A program made the translations under genes and the position numbers. DNA of 42,863 bases from an uncultured bacterium. GTDB taxonomy: Bacteria > Bacteroidota > Bacteroidia > Sphingobacteriales > Sphingobacteriaceae. The notes beneath the pieces are model-generated. The model had not been told where the DNA came from, searched no databases, and was given only the letters and a program-made list of their open reading frames with translations. The stretch is from assembly GCA_903838995.1 (NCBI GenBank), contig CAIMAP010000026.1, positions 1 through 42,863 of the forward strand, in the 5' to 3' direction. Below are positions 1-11,250 of this stretch, piece by piece; within the stretch, counting starts at the first letter, position 1; each line of letters opens with the position of its first letter.

Positions 1-171
1 GATATTGTTGATGAAATAATTTTCATCTGATTTATTTACATTGATGGTAATTTTCTTACACTTAAGCTCTTGCTGTTTGATTTCAGTGAAGGCCAAAGAA
101 AGTCCGATGGTAGCTATTCCTAGTATCCACAAAAGCGTTATGCCAATTTTTGTCCAAGGAATATTTTTCAT
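1..171 (-). CDS. ftsQ: FtsQ-like cell division protein, N-terminal part only (runs off window)
   Basis: Reverse translation gives MKNIPWTKIGITLLWILGIATIGLSLAFTEIKQQELKCKKITINVNKSDENYFINNI, a short N-terminus plus TM helix; position directly after murC; TAATG stop/start overlap at 169-173. Confidence 0.72.
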   Translation of the reverse strand, partial: MKNIPWTKIGITLLWILGIATIGLSLAFTEIKQQELKCKKITINVNKSDENYFINNI

Positions 172-1526
172 TAGCTTACTAATTCTTGAATTGGTTTAAC
201 CATTGTGTCTATATCTCCTGCTCCTACTGTTAATAATAATTCAATTTCCATATTGGCTAATTTTTCCATCAAATTTTCTTTAGATGCCAATTGTTTATTA
301 GCAATACTTACTTGATTTAAAATTAAATTAGCGTCTACCCCTTCAATAGGTAATTCTCTTGCTGGATAAATATCCATTACAATTAATTGATCTGCTAAAC
401 TCAATACTTCTGAAAATTCTTGTGCAAAGTCTTTTGTTCTCGAAAATAAGTGTGGCTGAAAAATAACAGTCAATTTTTTGCTTGGATACATTTGCCTTAC
501 GGAATTAATACAAGCTCTTAATTCTTCGGGGTGATGTGCGTAGTCATCGATGTAAACCATCTTTTCGTTTTGCACGATGTATTCAAATCTTCTTTTAACA
601 CCAGTAAAAGAAGCCAATGCCGCTCTAATTTTTTCTTCCGGTATTTCTAATAACATGCCCACAATAATGGCAGCGGTAGCATTCTCTACATTGTGTAAAC
701 CCGCTAGGCCTAAGCACATGTCTTTATATTCGAGTGCGCCGTTTTTAAAATCAAAAATATATTTACCATTTTGAATTCTAATATTGTGTGCAGTATAATC
801 TGCGCTTGTAGAATTTACACCATAGGTAATGCCATTTTTTTGAATGGGTAAATTGTATTTGAAAATTAATTTACCACCTCTTTTTACTTGACTTGCATAC
901 AATCTAAAAGATTCTTCGATGTGATTTTTATCACCGTAAATATCTAGATGATCGGCATCCATCGAAGTTACAATCGCAATATCTGGATGTAATGTTAAAA
1001 AAGAACGATCAAATTCATCGGCTTCTATTACCATCACATTATTTTTTCCAAATAAAATATTGCTTTGATAATTGGTAGAGATGCCTCCTAAAAATGCCGA
1101 GCAATCATAACCCGAATGTTTAAGTAAATGTGCAATAATGGTAGAGGTGGTTGTTTTGCCATGCGTACCCGCTACGCCAATGGTAAAAGAACTTTCTGAT
1201 ATAATACCCAATACTTGCGCTCTTTTCCTCAACATAAAATCTTGCTCTATAAAATAATTCAAGATTTCGCTGTCTTGGGGAATAGCTGGCGTGTATATAA
1301 TGAGGGTGCTTGGATCATGTACTAAAAAAGTTTCGGGTAGTAAAGAACTATCATCAAAATAAGTTACTGGAATTTCTTCTGCAATTAATTCTTTAGTTAA
1401 AATAGTTTCTGTTTTATCGTAACCCGCAACTTCACATCCTCTATTTTTAAAATAGCGCGCTAGTCCACTCATCCCGATTCCTCCGATGCCAACTAAATAA
1501 ACATTTTTAATGTGCGCTAATTTCAT
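171..1526 (-). CDS. murC: UDP-N-acetylmuramate--L-alanine ligase
   Basis: GIGGIGMSGLA N-terminus, GTHGKTTT P-loop, DDYAHHPEE motif; dcw context. Confidence 0.97.
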   Translation of the reverse strand: MKLAHIKNVYLVGIGGIGMSGLARYFKNRGCEVAGYDKTETILTKELIAEEIPVTYFDDSSLLPETFLVHDPSTLIIYTPAIPQDSEILNYFIEQDFMLRKRAQVLGIISESSFTIGVAGTHGKTTTSTIIAHLLKHSGYDCSAFLGGISTNYQSNILFGKNNVMVIEADEFDRSFLTLHPDIAIVTSMDADHLDIYGDKNHIEESFRLYASQVKRGGKLIFKYNLPIQKNGITYGVNSTSADYTAHNIRIQNGKYIFDFKNGALEYKDMCLGLAGLHNVENATAAIIVGMLLEIPEEKIRAALASFTGVKRRFEYIVQNEKMVYIDDYAHHPEELRACINSVRQMYPSKKLTVIFQPHLFSRTKDFAQEFSEVLSLADQLIVMDIYPARELPIEGVDANLILNQVSIANKQLASKENLMEKLANMEIELLLTVGAGDIDTMVKPIQELVS

Positions 1527-1531
1527 TTAAA

Positions 1532-2632
1532 TTATTTTATCAATTTAATTACTTCTGTTGCAATTTTTTCTGCCGCATCTGTAATAGCTAATTGCGAAAT
1601 ATTATTTCCTAAACTTTTTATTTGACTTTCATCGTTTAATAATTCGATGCAAGTTTTTATTAATGTTGTTGATGCATTTGCATCGGTAATTAAAATGGCA
1701 GCAGATTTTTTAACCAATGCCATCGCATTTTTTGTTTGATGATCTTCTGCAACATTTGGAGAGGGAACTAATATTACTGGTTTAGCCAATAAACATAATT
1801 CCGAAATGGTTCCAGCACCTGCTCTCGAAATGATTACATCGGCTGCAGCATAAGCCATCTCCATATTACTAATAAACTCAAATATCCTCACTCCTGACGG
1901 CAATTTCGACCCTACATTTTCAACAATTGTGGAATAGTACAACTTACCTGTTTGCCATATCACTTGAATATCCTGAGCGACCAGTAAATTCAAGTCTTTC
2001 AAGACGCTGGTATTGAGTGTACGAGCACCTAAACTTCCGCCAATTATCAGTACTGTTTTTTTATTTTCAGCTAGACCAAAATGTGCTAGTGCATCTGATC
2101 TTTTTACATCCATTTTTACAATCTGCGAACGAACAGGATTACCGGTCAATAAAAGCTTCGATTGCTCAAAATATTTTTCCATGCCATCATATGCCACACA
2201 GATTTTTTTAGCCGCAGAAGACAACATTTTGTTGGTAATTCCTGGGTACGAATTTTGCTCTTGGATAAGACAAGGGATATTAAGTTGTGCAGCCATAAAG
2301 AGCAATGGACCAGATGCATAACCTCCAACACCAACCGCCACATCGGGTTTAAATTTTTTGATAATTTGACGCGCTTTCCAACAGCTTTTGAGTAAGCGAA
2401 TTGGAAACTTCAAATTAGCTAAAGATAAATTTCTTTGTAAACCCCTGATATCTAATCCCACTATATCGTAGCCTGCAGCAGGCACCTTTTCCATTTCAAT
2501 TTTACCAATGGCACCTACAAATAAAAATTGCGCATCGGGATACATAGCTCGAATGGCACCGGCAATGGCAATAGCTGGGAAAACATGGCCACCTGTGCCA
2601 CCTCCACTAATAATAATTCTAGGCTGTTGCAA
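1532..2632 (-). CDS. murG: UDP-GlcNAc:lipid I GlcNAc transferase
   Basis: ISGGGTGGHVFPAIAIA, GVGGYASGP, SRAGAGTISEL motifs. Confidence 0.97.
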   Translation of the reverse strand: MQQPRIIISGGGTGGHVFPAIAIAGAIRAMYPDAQFLFVGAIGKIEMEKVPAAGYDIVGLDIRGLQRNLSLANLKFPIRLLKSCWKARQIIKKFKPDVAVGVGGYASGPLLFMAAQLNIPCLIQEQNSYPGITNKMLSSAAKKICVAYDGMEKYFEQSKLLLTGNPVRSQIVKMDVKRSDALAHFGLAENKKTVLIIGGSLGARTLNTSVLKDLNLLVAQDIQVIWQTGKLYYSTIVENVGSKLPSGVRIFEFISNMEMAYAAADVIISRAGAGTISELCLLAKPVILVPSPNVAEDHQTKNAMALVKKSAAILITDANASTTLIKTCIELLNDESQIKSLGNNISQLAITDAAEKIATEVIKLIK

Positions 2633-3767
2633 GTTCCGCTCCTTTCTCTATTTCTTCAATGTCTCTGCTCACACTCAGAATAATTCCGAAAGCCACACTG
2701 GTGAATAAGATAGAAGTTCCGCCCATGCTCACCAATGGCAAAGGCACACCGGTTACGGGCATCAAATTTACGGCCACGGCCATATTCGCAAAAGCTTGTA
2801 TGACCAAACTAAAGCTCAATCCACAAGCCAGTAATGCGCCAAATGCCTTTGGCGCTTTGGTAACAATTTTTATGGATCGATATAAAAATACGAGGTATGC
2901 AATGATGATCATCAAGGCACCAATCATTCCATATTCTTCGATTATAATGGAAAAAATAAAATCGGAATAAGGATGTGGTAAATAATTTTTTTGTGAACTG
3001 TTTCCAGGTCCTTTGCCGAATAATCCTCCGGTTGCAATGGCAATTTTAGATTGATCGGATTGAAAACTTTTGTCTTTATCAACGGTTTCGTTACTCGTAA
3101 AAGTTTTTATTCTAGAAAAATAGGTTTCCCTTCTTGGCCCAAAAAATACAACCAAAACTAGAATCATGACACCTGCAGCGCCAGTAGTTAAGATATGCTT
3201 TACGCTTATTCTACCAATCAACATAATTAGGCAACAAGTTGCAAAAAGCATTAAAGCTGTAGAGAAATTGGCTGGTGCAATTAAGGCAATGGTTAATACC
3301 ACTGCGCCAATAATTGGTAAAAAAGATTTTTTTAAATCTTTGATGTTTTCTTGCCGGCGAGATAGTTCTCGTGCCAAATACATGATGATCGCTAACTTAG
3401 CTAAATCGGATGTTTGAAAAGATTGATCAATAATTGGAATGGTAATCCATCGTGCTGCTTGATTAATTTTCTCGCCCATTAAAATGGTATAGGCCAACAA
3501 TGGAAAAGAAACAAACAATAAAATTTGCGCAATTTTTGAATAATACCTATAATCTAATTTATGTGCCCAATACATTAAGAAAAGGCCCGCTATCATTAAA
3601 GTGATATGCTTGTAAATATAATATTCGGTATTACCGTGTTGTTTTTTATAAGCCAATGTTCCGGTAGAACTATAAACTGCAAGTAAAGAAAAGAGCGATA
3701 GAAATATCACCACCAACCAAATATATCGGTCGCCTTTTGCGTTTTTAAATATCCAATTATAAGCCAT
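2619..3767 (-). CDS. ftsW: FtsW/RodA-family lipid II polymerase
   Basis: Multi-TM SEDS protein; GLLFGKGPGNSSQKNYLPHPYSDFIFSIIIEEYG motif; overlaps murG by 14 nt. Confidence 0.95.
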   Translation of the reverse strand: MAYNWIFKNAKGDRYIWLVVIFLSLFSLLAVYSSTGTLAYKKQHGNTEYYIYKHITLMIAGLFLMYWAHKLDYRYYSKIAQILLFVSFPLLAYTILMGEKINQAARWITIPIIDQSFQTSDLAKLAIIMYLARELSRRQENIKDLKKSFLPIIGAVVLTIALIAPANFSTALMLFATCCLIMLIGRISVKHILTTGAAGVMILVLVVFFGPRRETYFSRIKTFTSNETVDKDKSFQSDQSKIAIATGGLFGKGPGNSSQKNYLPHPYSDFIFSIIIEEYGMIGALMIIIAYLVFLYRSIKIVTKAPKAFGALLACGLSFSLVIQAFANMAVAVNLMPVTGVPLPLVSMGGTSILFTSVAFGIILSVSRDIEEIEKGAELATA

Positions 3768-3779
3768 TTGATTTAAATA

Positions 3780-5117
3780 TTAAAGTTCCTTCACTGCATC
3801 CATAAACTGTTGACCCCTATCTTCATAGTTCTTAAACAAATCGAAACTTGCACAAGCGGGTGACAATAAAACGGTATCTCCTTTTTTCCCTAAGTGATAA
3901 CTTACTTCGGCCGCTTCTGTAGCCGAAGCGGTATTCACAATAATATCTACCACATTGCCGAAAGCCTCATGTATTTTACTATTATCTGTTCCTAAACAAA
4001 CAATGGCACGCACCCTATCTTTCACTAATTGCGTAAGCATGCTATAATCATTTCCTTTATCTACCCCGCCAGCAATCCAAATAATTGGGGTGTTAATGCT
4101 TTCTAATGCAAACCAAGTAGCGTTCACATTTGTTGCCTTACTATCGTTTATAAATTCGATACCTTGAATGCGTGCCACATGCTCTAATCGATGCGGTGCA
4201 TTTTTAAAATCAGACATACTCTGTTTTAATGTTTCATTTCTAATGTCTAACAATTTTGCAGCAACGCCCGATGCCATTGAGTTATAGAGATTGTGTTTTC
4301 CTTGTAGCGCAAGTTCTTGGATAGTCATAGTAAATGTATTTTGTTTTAGTTTTATGTTTAAATGTTGGTTGCTAATAGAGGCACCATATGCCAAATCTTC
4401 TGCTATAGAAAATGGAATCATGGTCGAATCTATTTGTTGAGAGGCAAGCGCTGCTTGAATAACTTCGTCATCTTTACAGTAAATAAAATAATCACTTGCC
4501 GTTTGATTTTGTGTAATTCTGAATTTAGAATTCACATATTTTTGCATTTGGTAATCGTATCGATCTAAATGATCGGGAGTAATATTGGTTAATATGGCAA
4601 TGTCTGCTTTAAAATCGAACATATCGTCTAGCATAAAACTGCTCAACTCTAATACATAATAATCGAATTTTTTCGTAGCTACTTGCATCGCAAAACTATT
4701 GCCTACATTGCCTGCTAGGCCTACATTCAAACCTGCATTTTTCAATAAATGATAAGTCAATAAGGTGGTAGTCGTTTTTCCGTTAGTACCGGTAATGGCA
4801 ATCATTTTTGCATTGGTATACCTCGATGCAAATTCAATTTCCGAAATAATAGGAATTTGTAAAGCAATTATTTGTTGAATAATTGGCGCCTTGTTTGGAA
4901 TACCCGGACTCTTAATAATTTCGGTTGCATTACAAATTAAATCGGCCGTATGTTGACCTTGTTCAAATGCAATTCCATAATCATTTAAGGTATTCACAAA
5001 AGCAGGTGCGATATTGCTCATATCAGATAAGAACACATCGAAGCCCTGAAGCTTAGCCAATACAGCCGCTCCAGTTCCACTCTCTGCTCCACCTAATACA
5101 ACAATTCTTTTGCTCAT
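3780..5117 (-). CDS. murD: UDP-N-acetylmuramoylalanine--D-glutamate ligase
   Basis: VVLGGAESGTGAAVLA, GTNGKTTTT, HRLEHV, NDSKATN motifs. Confidence 0.97.
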   Translation of the reverse strand: MSKRIVVLGGAESGTGAAVLAKLQGFDVFLSDMSNIAPAFVNTLNDYGIAFEQGQHTADLICNATEIIKSPGIPNKAPIIQQIIALQIPIISEIEFASRYTNAKMIAITGTNGKTTTTLLTYHLLKNAGLNVGLAGNVGNSFAMQVATKKFDYYVLELSSFMLDDMFDFKADIAILTNITPDHLDRYDYQMQKYVNSKFRITQNQTASDYFIYCKDDEVIQAALASQQIDSTMIPFSIAEDLAYGASISNQHLNIKLKQNTFTMTIQELALQGKHNLYNSMASGVAAKLLDIRNETLKQSMSDFKNAPHRLEHVARIQGIEFINDSKATNVNATWFALESINTPIIWIAGGVDKGNDYSMLTQLVKDRVRAIVCLGTDNSKIHEAFGNVVDIIVNTASATEAAEVSYHLGKKGDTVLLSPACASFDLFKNYEDRGQQFMDAVKEL

Positions 5118-5120
5118 TTT

Positions 5121-6368
5121 TTATCTTAATTTTAAAGTAACAATAGTAATGACCGCTAACAATATTCCGATGATCCAAAAACGGGTCACAATTTTTGGCT
5201 CACTATAACCTAATTTTTGATAATGATGATGTAAAGGAGACATTTTAAAAACCCTTCTGCCTTCTCCATATTTTCTTTTAGTGTATTTGAAATAACTTAC
5301 TTGAATAATTACCGATAAGTTTTCTACTAAAAAGATGCCGCACAATAAGGGTATTAATAATTCTTTACGAATCATGATGGCGTAGGATGCAATAATACCG
5401 CCTATTGCAAGGCTTCCAGTATCTCCCATAAAAACTTGCGCAGGATAAGTGTTGTACCACAAAAATCCAATACATGCACCCAAGAATGCACCCGCAAATA
5501 CTACTAATTCGCCGGAATTTGGAATGTACATGATGTTCAAATAGTTTGCGAAGACAATATTACCCGATACATATGCGAGCACACCCAATGCCAAACCAAT
5601 AATTGCTGAGGTTCCAGTGGCAAGACCATCTATTCCATCTGTAATGTTTGCGCCATTAGAAACTGCCGTAATAATCAAAATCACAATTGGAATAAAAATC
5701 CAAAATGCATAGTCTTCATAACCTGGCCCAAAATATTTCAAAAGTTTTGCGTAATCGAATTCGTTATTTTTGTAGAAAGGCACATTTGTTTTGGTAGACT
5801 TTTGTGCATGCGCAACATAATAGCTACTGGCCGTACGCTTTGTGTTTTCGGAGGTTTTAACAGATGCCAATTGCGATGCTGGAATTTTTTCTTTCACTAC
5901 AATAGAAGGATGAAAAAACATGGTATAACCAATAATCAAACCCAATCCAACCTGTCCAACAATTTTAAATCTACCAGCTAAACCTTCTTTATTCTTTTTA
6001 AATACTTTAATGTAATCATCAATAAAACCAATGGTTCCCATCCACACAGTGGTAATTAACATGAGTATAATATATACGTTTGTTAATTTGGCAAATAATA
6101 AAGTAGGGATAATAATAGCCGATAAAATAATTAAGCCACCCATAGTTGGCGTACCTTTTTTCTCCGATTGACCTTCTAAACCTAAGTCTCTAATGGTTTC
6201 TCCTACTTGTTTTTTATGCAAGAAAGCAATCAATCTTTTACCCATCAATAAAGAAATAATTAGCGATACGATGATCGCCAAAGTAGTTCTAAAGGTGATA
6301 AACTGAAACAAACCTGCCCCAGGTAAATCAAAGTGTTTGTCTAAATAAGTAAAAAGATAATACAGCAT
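5121..6368 (-). CDS. mraY: Phospho-N-acetylmuramoyl-pentapeptide transferase
   Basis: [34 protein letters not shown] motifs. Confidence 0.97.
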   Translation of the reverse strand: MLYYLFTYLDKHFDLPGAGLFQFITFRTTLAIIVSLIISLLMGKRLIAFLHKKQVGETIRDLGLEGQSEKKGTPTMGGLIILSAIIIPTLLFAKLTNVYIILMLITTVWMGTIGFIDDYIKVFKKNKEGLAGRFKIVGQVGLGLIIGYTMFFHPSIVVKEKIPASQLASVKTSENTKRTASSYYVAHAQKSTKTNVPFYKNNEFDYAKLLKYFGPGYEDYAFWIFIPIVILIITAVSNGANITDGIDGLATGTSAIIGLALGVLAYVSGNIVFANYLNIMYIPNSGELVVFAGAFLGACIGFLWYNTYPAQVFMGDTGSLAIGGIIASYAIMIRKELLIPLLCGIFLVENLSVIIQVSYFKYTKRKYGEGRRVFKMSPLHHHYQKLGYSEPKIVTRFWIIGILLAVITIVTLKLR

Positions 6369-6377
6369 CTTGTTTTA

Positions 6378-7835
6378 TTATTTTAATGATTCCATTATTT
6401 CTGAAAATATTTGTTTGTCGTCGAAAGGAAATTTTACGCCATTAATTTCTTGGTATTTTTCGTGACCTTTTCCGGCTAATAATATAATATCTCCACTCTT
6501 CGCTAAATGACAAGCCGTACGAATGGCTTCTTTTCTATCTTGAATGGTAATTGTTTTTTTCTTCAATGAAATGGGAACGCCTGCTTCCATTTCTTTTAAA
6601 ATGGCTGCGGGATCTTCAGTTCTAGGATTATCTGAAGTTAAAATGACTTTATCGCTCAGCTTACAAGCTACTTCGGCCATAATGGGTCTTTTAGTTTTAT
6701 CGCGATCGCCACCACAACCCACAATTGCAATTACCGTTTCATTGCCTTTTCTAATATTGGCAATGGTTTGCAATACATTTTTAATAGCATCTGGTGTATG
6801 CGCATAATCTACAATACCAATTACGCCGTTGGCTGCAATGGTATAATCAAATCTTCCTTCGGCACCACTTAGCGTAGATAAAATAGTTAAGACCCTGGTT
6901 TTATCTTGATCTAATAACATAGCGGTAGCATAAACAGCCAATAAATTATAGGCATTAAAACTACCGACCATTTTAAACCAAACTTCTTCTGCATCAATAT
7001 TTAAAAACAAACCCGAAAATTGATTTTCAATTATTTTTGCTTTGAAAGTAGCCATCGACTGCAAGGCATAGGTTTTAGCATGTGCCTTTGTATTTTGCAA
7101 CATCACTGCGCCACGCTTATCATCCGAATTGGTTAATGCAAAAGCCGAAGCAGGTAATTGATCAAAAAAGTATTTTTTTGCTTTGATATATTCCTCAAAT
7201 GTTTGATGGAAATCTAAATGATCGTGTGAGATGTTAGTGAATATACCCCCTGTAAAACTTAAGCCAGCAATGCGTTCTTGTACGGTTGCATGCGAACTAA
7301 CTTCCATAAAACAATAATCACAATTAGCGGCAATCATGTCTAATAAAAGTTCGTTAATGGTGATACTATCTGGTGTAGTATGAGTAGAAGGTATTACGGT
7401 ATTATTTATTTTATTTTCGACTGTAGATAGCAAACCTACTTTATAACCTAATGCTTGAAATAAATTACTAAGCAAAGTTGCAACGGTTGTTTTACCATTG
7501 GTACCCGTTACACCAACCAATTTTAATTTTTTAGAAGGATGTTGGTAATAGGCTGCCGCAATTAATCCCATGGCACGACTACTATTTTCTACTACCACAT
7601 AAGTTATTGTAGCATCCAATTGCTCAGGCAATTTTTCACAGACAATTACACTTGCCCCTTTTTCAATTGCGCTTGCAATAAATTGGTGTCCATCTGCCAC
7701 TGTACCAACGGTAGCAATGAACATAGAAGAGGCGCTTACCTTTCTTGAATCAAAACAAATGCCCGTGATGTCTTGTTCGGTGTTGCCTACCAACTCCAAA
7801 ATTTTACAAGAACTTAATAAGGCACTTAATTTCAT
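6378..7835 (-). CDS. murE: UDP-N-acetylmuramoyl-tripeptide synthetase
   Basis: GVTGTNGKTT, TTPDS, EVSSHA, DYAHTPDA, SDNPRTEDP motifs. Confidence 0.97.
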   Translation of the reverse strand: MKLSALLSSCKILELVGNTEQDITGICFDSRKVSASSMFIATVGTVADGHQFIASAIEKGASVIVCEKLPEQLDATITYVVVENSSRAMGLIAAAYYQHPSKKLKLVGVTGTNGKTTVATLLSNLFQALGYKVGLLSTVENKINNTVIPSTHTTPDSITINELLLDMIAANCDYCFMEVSSHATVQERIAGLSFTGGIFTNISHDHLDFHQTFEEYIKAKKYFFDQLPASAFALTNSDDKRGAVMLQNTKAHAKTYALQSMATFKAKIIENQFSGLFLNIDAEEVWFKMVGSFNAYNLLAVYATAMLLDQDKTRVLTILSTLSGAEGRFDYTIAANGVIGIVDYAHTPDAIKNVLQTIANIRKGNETVIAIVGCGGDRDKTKRPIMAEVACKLSDKVILTSDNPRTEDPAAILKEMEAGVPISLKKKTITIQDRKEAIRTACHLAKSGDIILLAGKGHEKYQEINGVKFPFDDKQIFSEIMESLK

Positions 7836-9937
7836 TATCTTAAATCTAATACGATTCTACTTCCTTTATTTACTTTTGCTCCTGCAGTAATTGATTGATT
7901 AGTAATCTTTCCACTACCATTTACCACCGCAATCATTCCTTCATTTTCTATTAAGTACACTGCATCCTGCAAGCCCATGCCTACTACATTTGGAACCAAT
8001 CCTGCAATCATTGCTTTAGGACTAAGGCTCACACCATTTTCATCTTTATCGATTGTAACATAAGCTGCTTCGAAATTTGCCGGTGCTTTGATACCCATTT
8101 TTTGATAAGCCAAAACAGTTTTTGTTTTATCTCCAGATTTTGCATCTGGATAAGTAGGTGCAATGGCAACTGCTAATGCATTTGCATTATCATTATGCAT
8201 GGTTAAACTTGTAGCATAAACTTTATCTGCAATCTCTTTAAATATTGGACCAGCAACCACATTTCCATAATAGCCCGACATAGATGGATCGGTTATCACT
8301 ACAATCATCGAATACTTTGGAAAATCGGCTGGGAAATAACCACAGAACGAAGCCAAATAACGCTTGTTCGCGTAACCTCCAGCACCACCGGCTATTACAG
8401 CTGTTCCGGTTTTACCTGCAATGGAATAAATAGTAGTGCTTAAGTTTTTTGCGGTTCCTTGTTTTACTACACCTTCCATTAATTTGCGCATTTTGCCAAG
8501 TGATGCATCAGAAGCAATTTTCTTTCTGATAATAATTGGCTCGTATGCTTTAACCAATTGACCACCGCTTCTTAATTCGCGAACAAATTTTGGAGAAACC
8601 ATAATACCATTATTTGCAACAGCATTATAAAGTGTTAAGGTTTTTAAAGGGGTCATTAAAATAGCATACCCCATTGCTAAGGTTGGCAAGGTAAGATCAT
8701 TCCATGCAGGAGTATTTGGTTCTATAATTCTGGTTTTAGGCGAACCGGCAATTTCAATGGGTAAATCTTCGCCTATGCCAAAGGCCTTTAATCGATTGAT
8801 AAAAAGTGAAGCCTTACCATTATAACGGTCATTAATTTGTTTAGAAATTGCCACATTCGAAGAGAGCTCAAAGGCCCTACGCATAGGAATGATGCCGTAA
8901 CCACCTTCGTGCGAATCTTTAATTTTATGCGAACCGAAAACAGCAATTCCTCCGGTCGTGTTTTGAACTGTAGAAGTATCAAACATACCATCTTCTAAAG
9001 CTGCTAAGTAAGAAGCTAATTTAAAAGTAGAGCCTGGTTCGGTTGCTTCACCAACTGCATAATTATAAGTTTCTTTATAAATACCTTTTTCTATACGCGT
9101 TAAATTTGCAATTGCTTTAATTTCGCCAGTGGCTACTTCCATTAATACCACACATCCATGGTGGGCATCATGTTTAATGAGTTGCTGATTCAATGCTTTT
9201 TGCGCAACGTCTTGGTAGTTTACATCTAAGGTGCTGATAATATCGACGCCATTTTTAGCCGCAATTTCATCTTCTTCGTTTAATGGCATCCATACACCGC
9301 CCGAAATTCTTTGCATTAATCTTTTTCCAGGTTCGCCGCCAAGCTCTTTATCGAATGCACCTTCCAAGCCAACCGGTTGAACGCCATCAATTTTATAACC
9401 TATTAATCGAGGAGCTAAAGATTTAAATGGTTGAATTCTTTTATTCTTTTGAATAAAAAGTAATCCCCCTTTATTTTTTCCTAATCTAAAAATTGGAAAT
9501 GTTCTAATTTCCTTTAATTCTAAATAAGTAACATTTCTTTTCAATAAATAATATCGTTCCTTATGATTACGCGCAGCGATCATTTTTCGCTCATAATCTG
9601 CGGCTGATTTATCTTTAAATAAAGCTGATAAACAATATGCTAAAGAATCTACTTTACTATTAAAAATTTCGTCTGTTACTTTTTCAGCCATTAAATCAAA
9701 ACGCAATTCGTATTCTGGCAATGAAGTGGCAAGTAAACTACCGTCGGAAGAATAAATATTTCCTCTGATGGCTGCCACATTGACTAATTTAGTAGTTAAG
9801 CTATCTGATAATTTTCTCCACTTTTCTCCTTGAATGTTTTGCAGCTGAAACACCCTGCCAATAATGCCTATAGCCACAATAGCTAGCAAGAAAAATGCTA
9901 GATAAACTCTTAAAATAATGTTTTTCCTTATGTTCAT
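7835..9937 (-). CDS. ftsI: Penicillin-binding protein (FtsI/PBP3 type) with C-terminal PASTA domain
   Basis: EPGSTFK (SxxK), SSN, KTGTA transpeptidase motifs; C-terminal PNVVGMGLQDAVYLIENEG PASTA repeat. Confidence 0.95.
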   Translation of the reverse strand: MNIRKNIILRVYLAFFLLAIVAIGIIGRVFQLQNIQGEKWRKLSDSLTTKLVNVAAIRGNIYSSDGSLLATSLPEYELRFDLMAEKVTDEIFNSKVDSLAYCLSALFKDKSAADYERKMIAARNHKERYYLLKRNVTYLELKEIRTFPIFRLGKNKGGLLFIQKNKRIQPFKSLAPRLIGYKIDGVQPVGLEGAFDKELGGEPGKRLMQRISGGVWMPLNEEDEIAAKNGVDIISTLDVNYQDVAQKALNQQLIKHDAHHGCVVLMEVATGEIKAIANLTRIEKGIYKETYNYAVGEATEPGSTFKLASYLAALEDGMFDTSTVQNTTGGIAVFGSHKIKDSHEGGYGIIPMRRAFELSSNVAISKQINDRYNGKASLFINRLKAFGIGEDLPIEIAGSPKTRIIEPNTPAWNDLTLPTLAMGYAILMTPLKTLTLYNAVANNGIMVSPKFVRELRSGGQLVKAYEPIIIRKKIASDASLGKMRKLMEGVVKQGTAKNLSTTIYSIAGKTGTAVIAGGAGGYANKRYLASFCGYFPADFPKYSMIVVITDPSMSGYYGNVVAGPIFKEIADKVYATSLTMHNDNANALAVAIAPTYPDAKSGDKTKTVLAYQKMGIKAPANFEAAYVTIDKDENGVSLSPKAMIAGLVPNVVGMGLQDAVYLIENEGMIAVVNGSGKITNQSITAGAKVNKGSRIVLDLR

Positions 9938-10347
9938 TATTCGTTTACTTCAAGCTTGGTTGGTGGAACAACAGATTCTTTTAAGCCAAAAACTTCGGTT
10001 AATTTGGCCACCTCGGTTTGCTTACTTTGTGTCATTAAATTAGAACTGATATTGAGGTGTTCCCAATACAATTCTTTTAATTCTTTTTTTATTTTTTCCG
10101 AATTCCTTACGCTCTTTTCGGCATAATGATGGTTTGCTATATATAACATACCTAGCATGGCTAGAAAAAAAATGAATGGCAATCCCTTAGTCACATTTTC
10201 TTTACTAAAAAATTCGGAAGAAAATAAAGAGTCGATTGGCGAAACCGCTGGCTCCTGTTTTTTTAATTCAATAATAGGCTCCTCTTCTAATACCGATTGC
10301 TCTTCTGCAACTGGATCATTTGTTCTTATTCTGTTTGGCCTTTTCAT
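9937..10347 (-). CDS. ftsL: FtsL-like cell division protein (Bacteroidetes type)
   Basis: 136 aa, single TM followed by short coiled region; syntenic between rsmH and ftsI. Confidence 0.8.
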   Translation of the reverse strand: MKRPNRIRTNDPVAEEQSVLEEEPIIELKKQEPAVSPIDSLFSSEFFSKENVTKGLPFIFFLAMLGMLYIANHHYAEKSVRNSEKIKKELKELYWEHLNISSNLMTQSKQTEVAKLTEVFGLKESVVPPTKLEVNE

Positions 10348-11250
10348 TTAGTTTTTTGCTGCTATTCTTAATTTTGCACTGCGTGCCCTATTGTTGATGC
10401 TTAACTCTGCTTCGCTAGCGATGATAGCTTTACGGCTAACCATGCTAAATGGCACCGTAGTATTACCATATAAATCTTTTTCTAACAAACCAGAAAATTT
10501 TCCTTTTTGTATATAATTTTTTACCAATCTATCTTCTAAAGAATGGTAAGACATGACCACTAATCTTCCCTCTGGTTTTAACACCTCTTCGGTTTGCATT
10601 AAAAAATCTTTTAATACATCGAGCTCTTGGTTAACTTCAATTCTTAAAGCTTGAAATACTTGCGCGAAATATTGATTTTCTTTTCCTCGTTTTGCAATTG
10701 GTTTTACAATATCTTTTAATTGTGCAACCGTGTTAATCTCATTGATCTGACGCGATTTGACAATTAAATTGGCCAATGTTTTTGCATTGTGTAATTCGCC
10801 ATACATGCCAAATATTTTATGCAAATCTGCCTCTGTATAAGTGGCAATAATTTTTTTTGCTGTTAAAGAACGACTTTGATCCATACGCATGTCTAAATCT
10901 GCGTCAAACCGAATAGAGAAGCCCCTTGCAGCATCATCAAACTGATGAGAGGAAACACCTAAATCGGCTAATATGCCATCTACTTTTCCAATTTGATGTA
11001 AGCGTAAATTGTTTTTTAAGAACTGAAAGTTTTGATCAATAAAAATAAATCGATCGTCGTCGATCACATTTTGCAAAGCATCTGGATCTTGATCGAATCC
11101 AATTAAAATTCCATTCGGGCCAAGCTTTGCTAAAATTGCACGGCTGTGTCCACCGCCGCCAAAAGTTACATCTACATAAATACCATCTGCTTTTATATTC
11201 ATGCCGTCTAAACATTCCGACAACATGACTGGTTGATGATACTTACTCAT
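10348..11250 (-). CDS. rsmH: 16S rRNA (cytosine1402-N4)-methyltransferase
   Basis: YHQPVMLSECLDGM, DVTFGGGGHSRAIL, DLGVSSHQ, MSYHSLEDR motifs. Confidence 0.97.
   Translation of the reverse strand: MSKYHQPVMLSECLDGMNIKADGIYVDVTFGGGGHSRAILAKLGPNGILIGFDQDPDALQNVIDDDRFIFIDQNFQFLKNNLRLHQIGKVDGILADLGVSSHQFDDAARGFSIRFDADLDMRMDQSRSLTAKKIIATYTEADLHKIFGMYGELHNAKTLANLIVKSRQINEINTVAQLKDIVKPIAKRGKENQYFAQVFQALRIEVNQELDVLKDFLMQTEEVLKPEGRLVVMSYHSLEDRLVKNYIQKGKFSGLLEKDLYGNTTVPFSMVSRKAIIASEAELSINNRARSAKLRIAAKN

Noticed and set aside
2013-2321. 102-aa plus-strand ORF and overlapping small ORFs inside murG
   Set aside because: Antisense or out-of-frame to murG with no domain features
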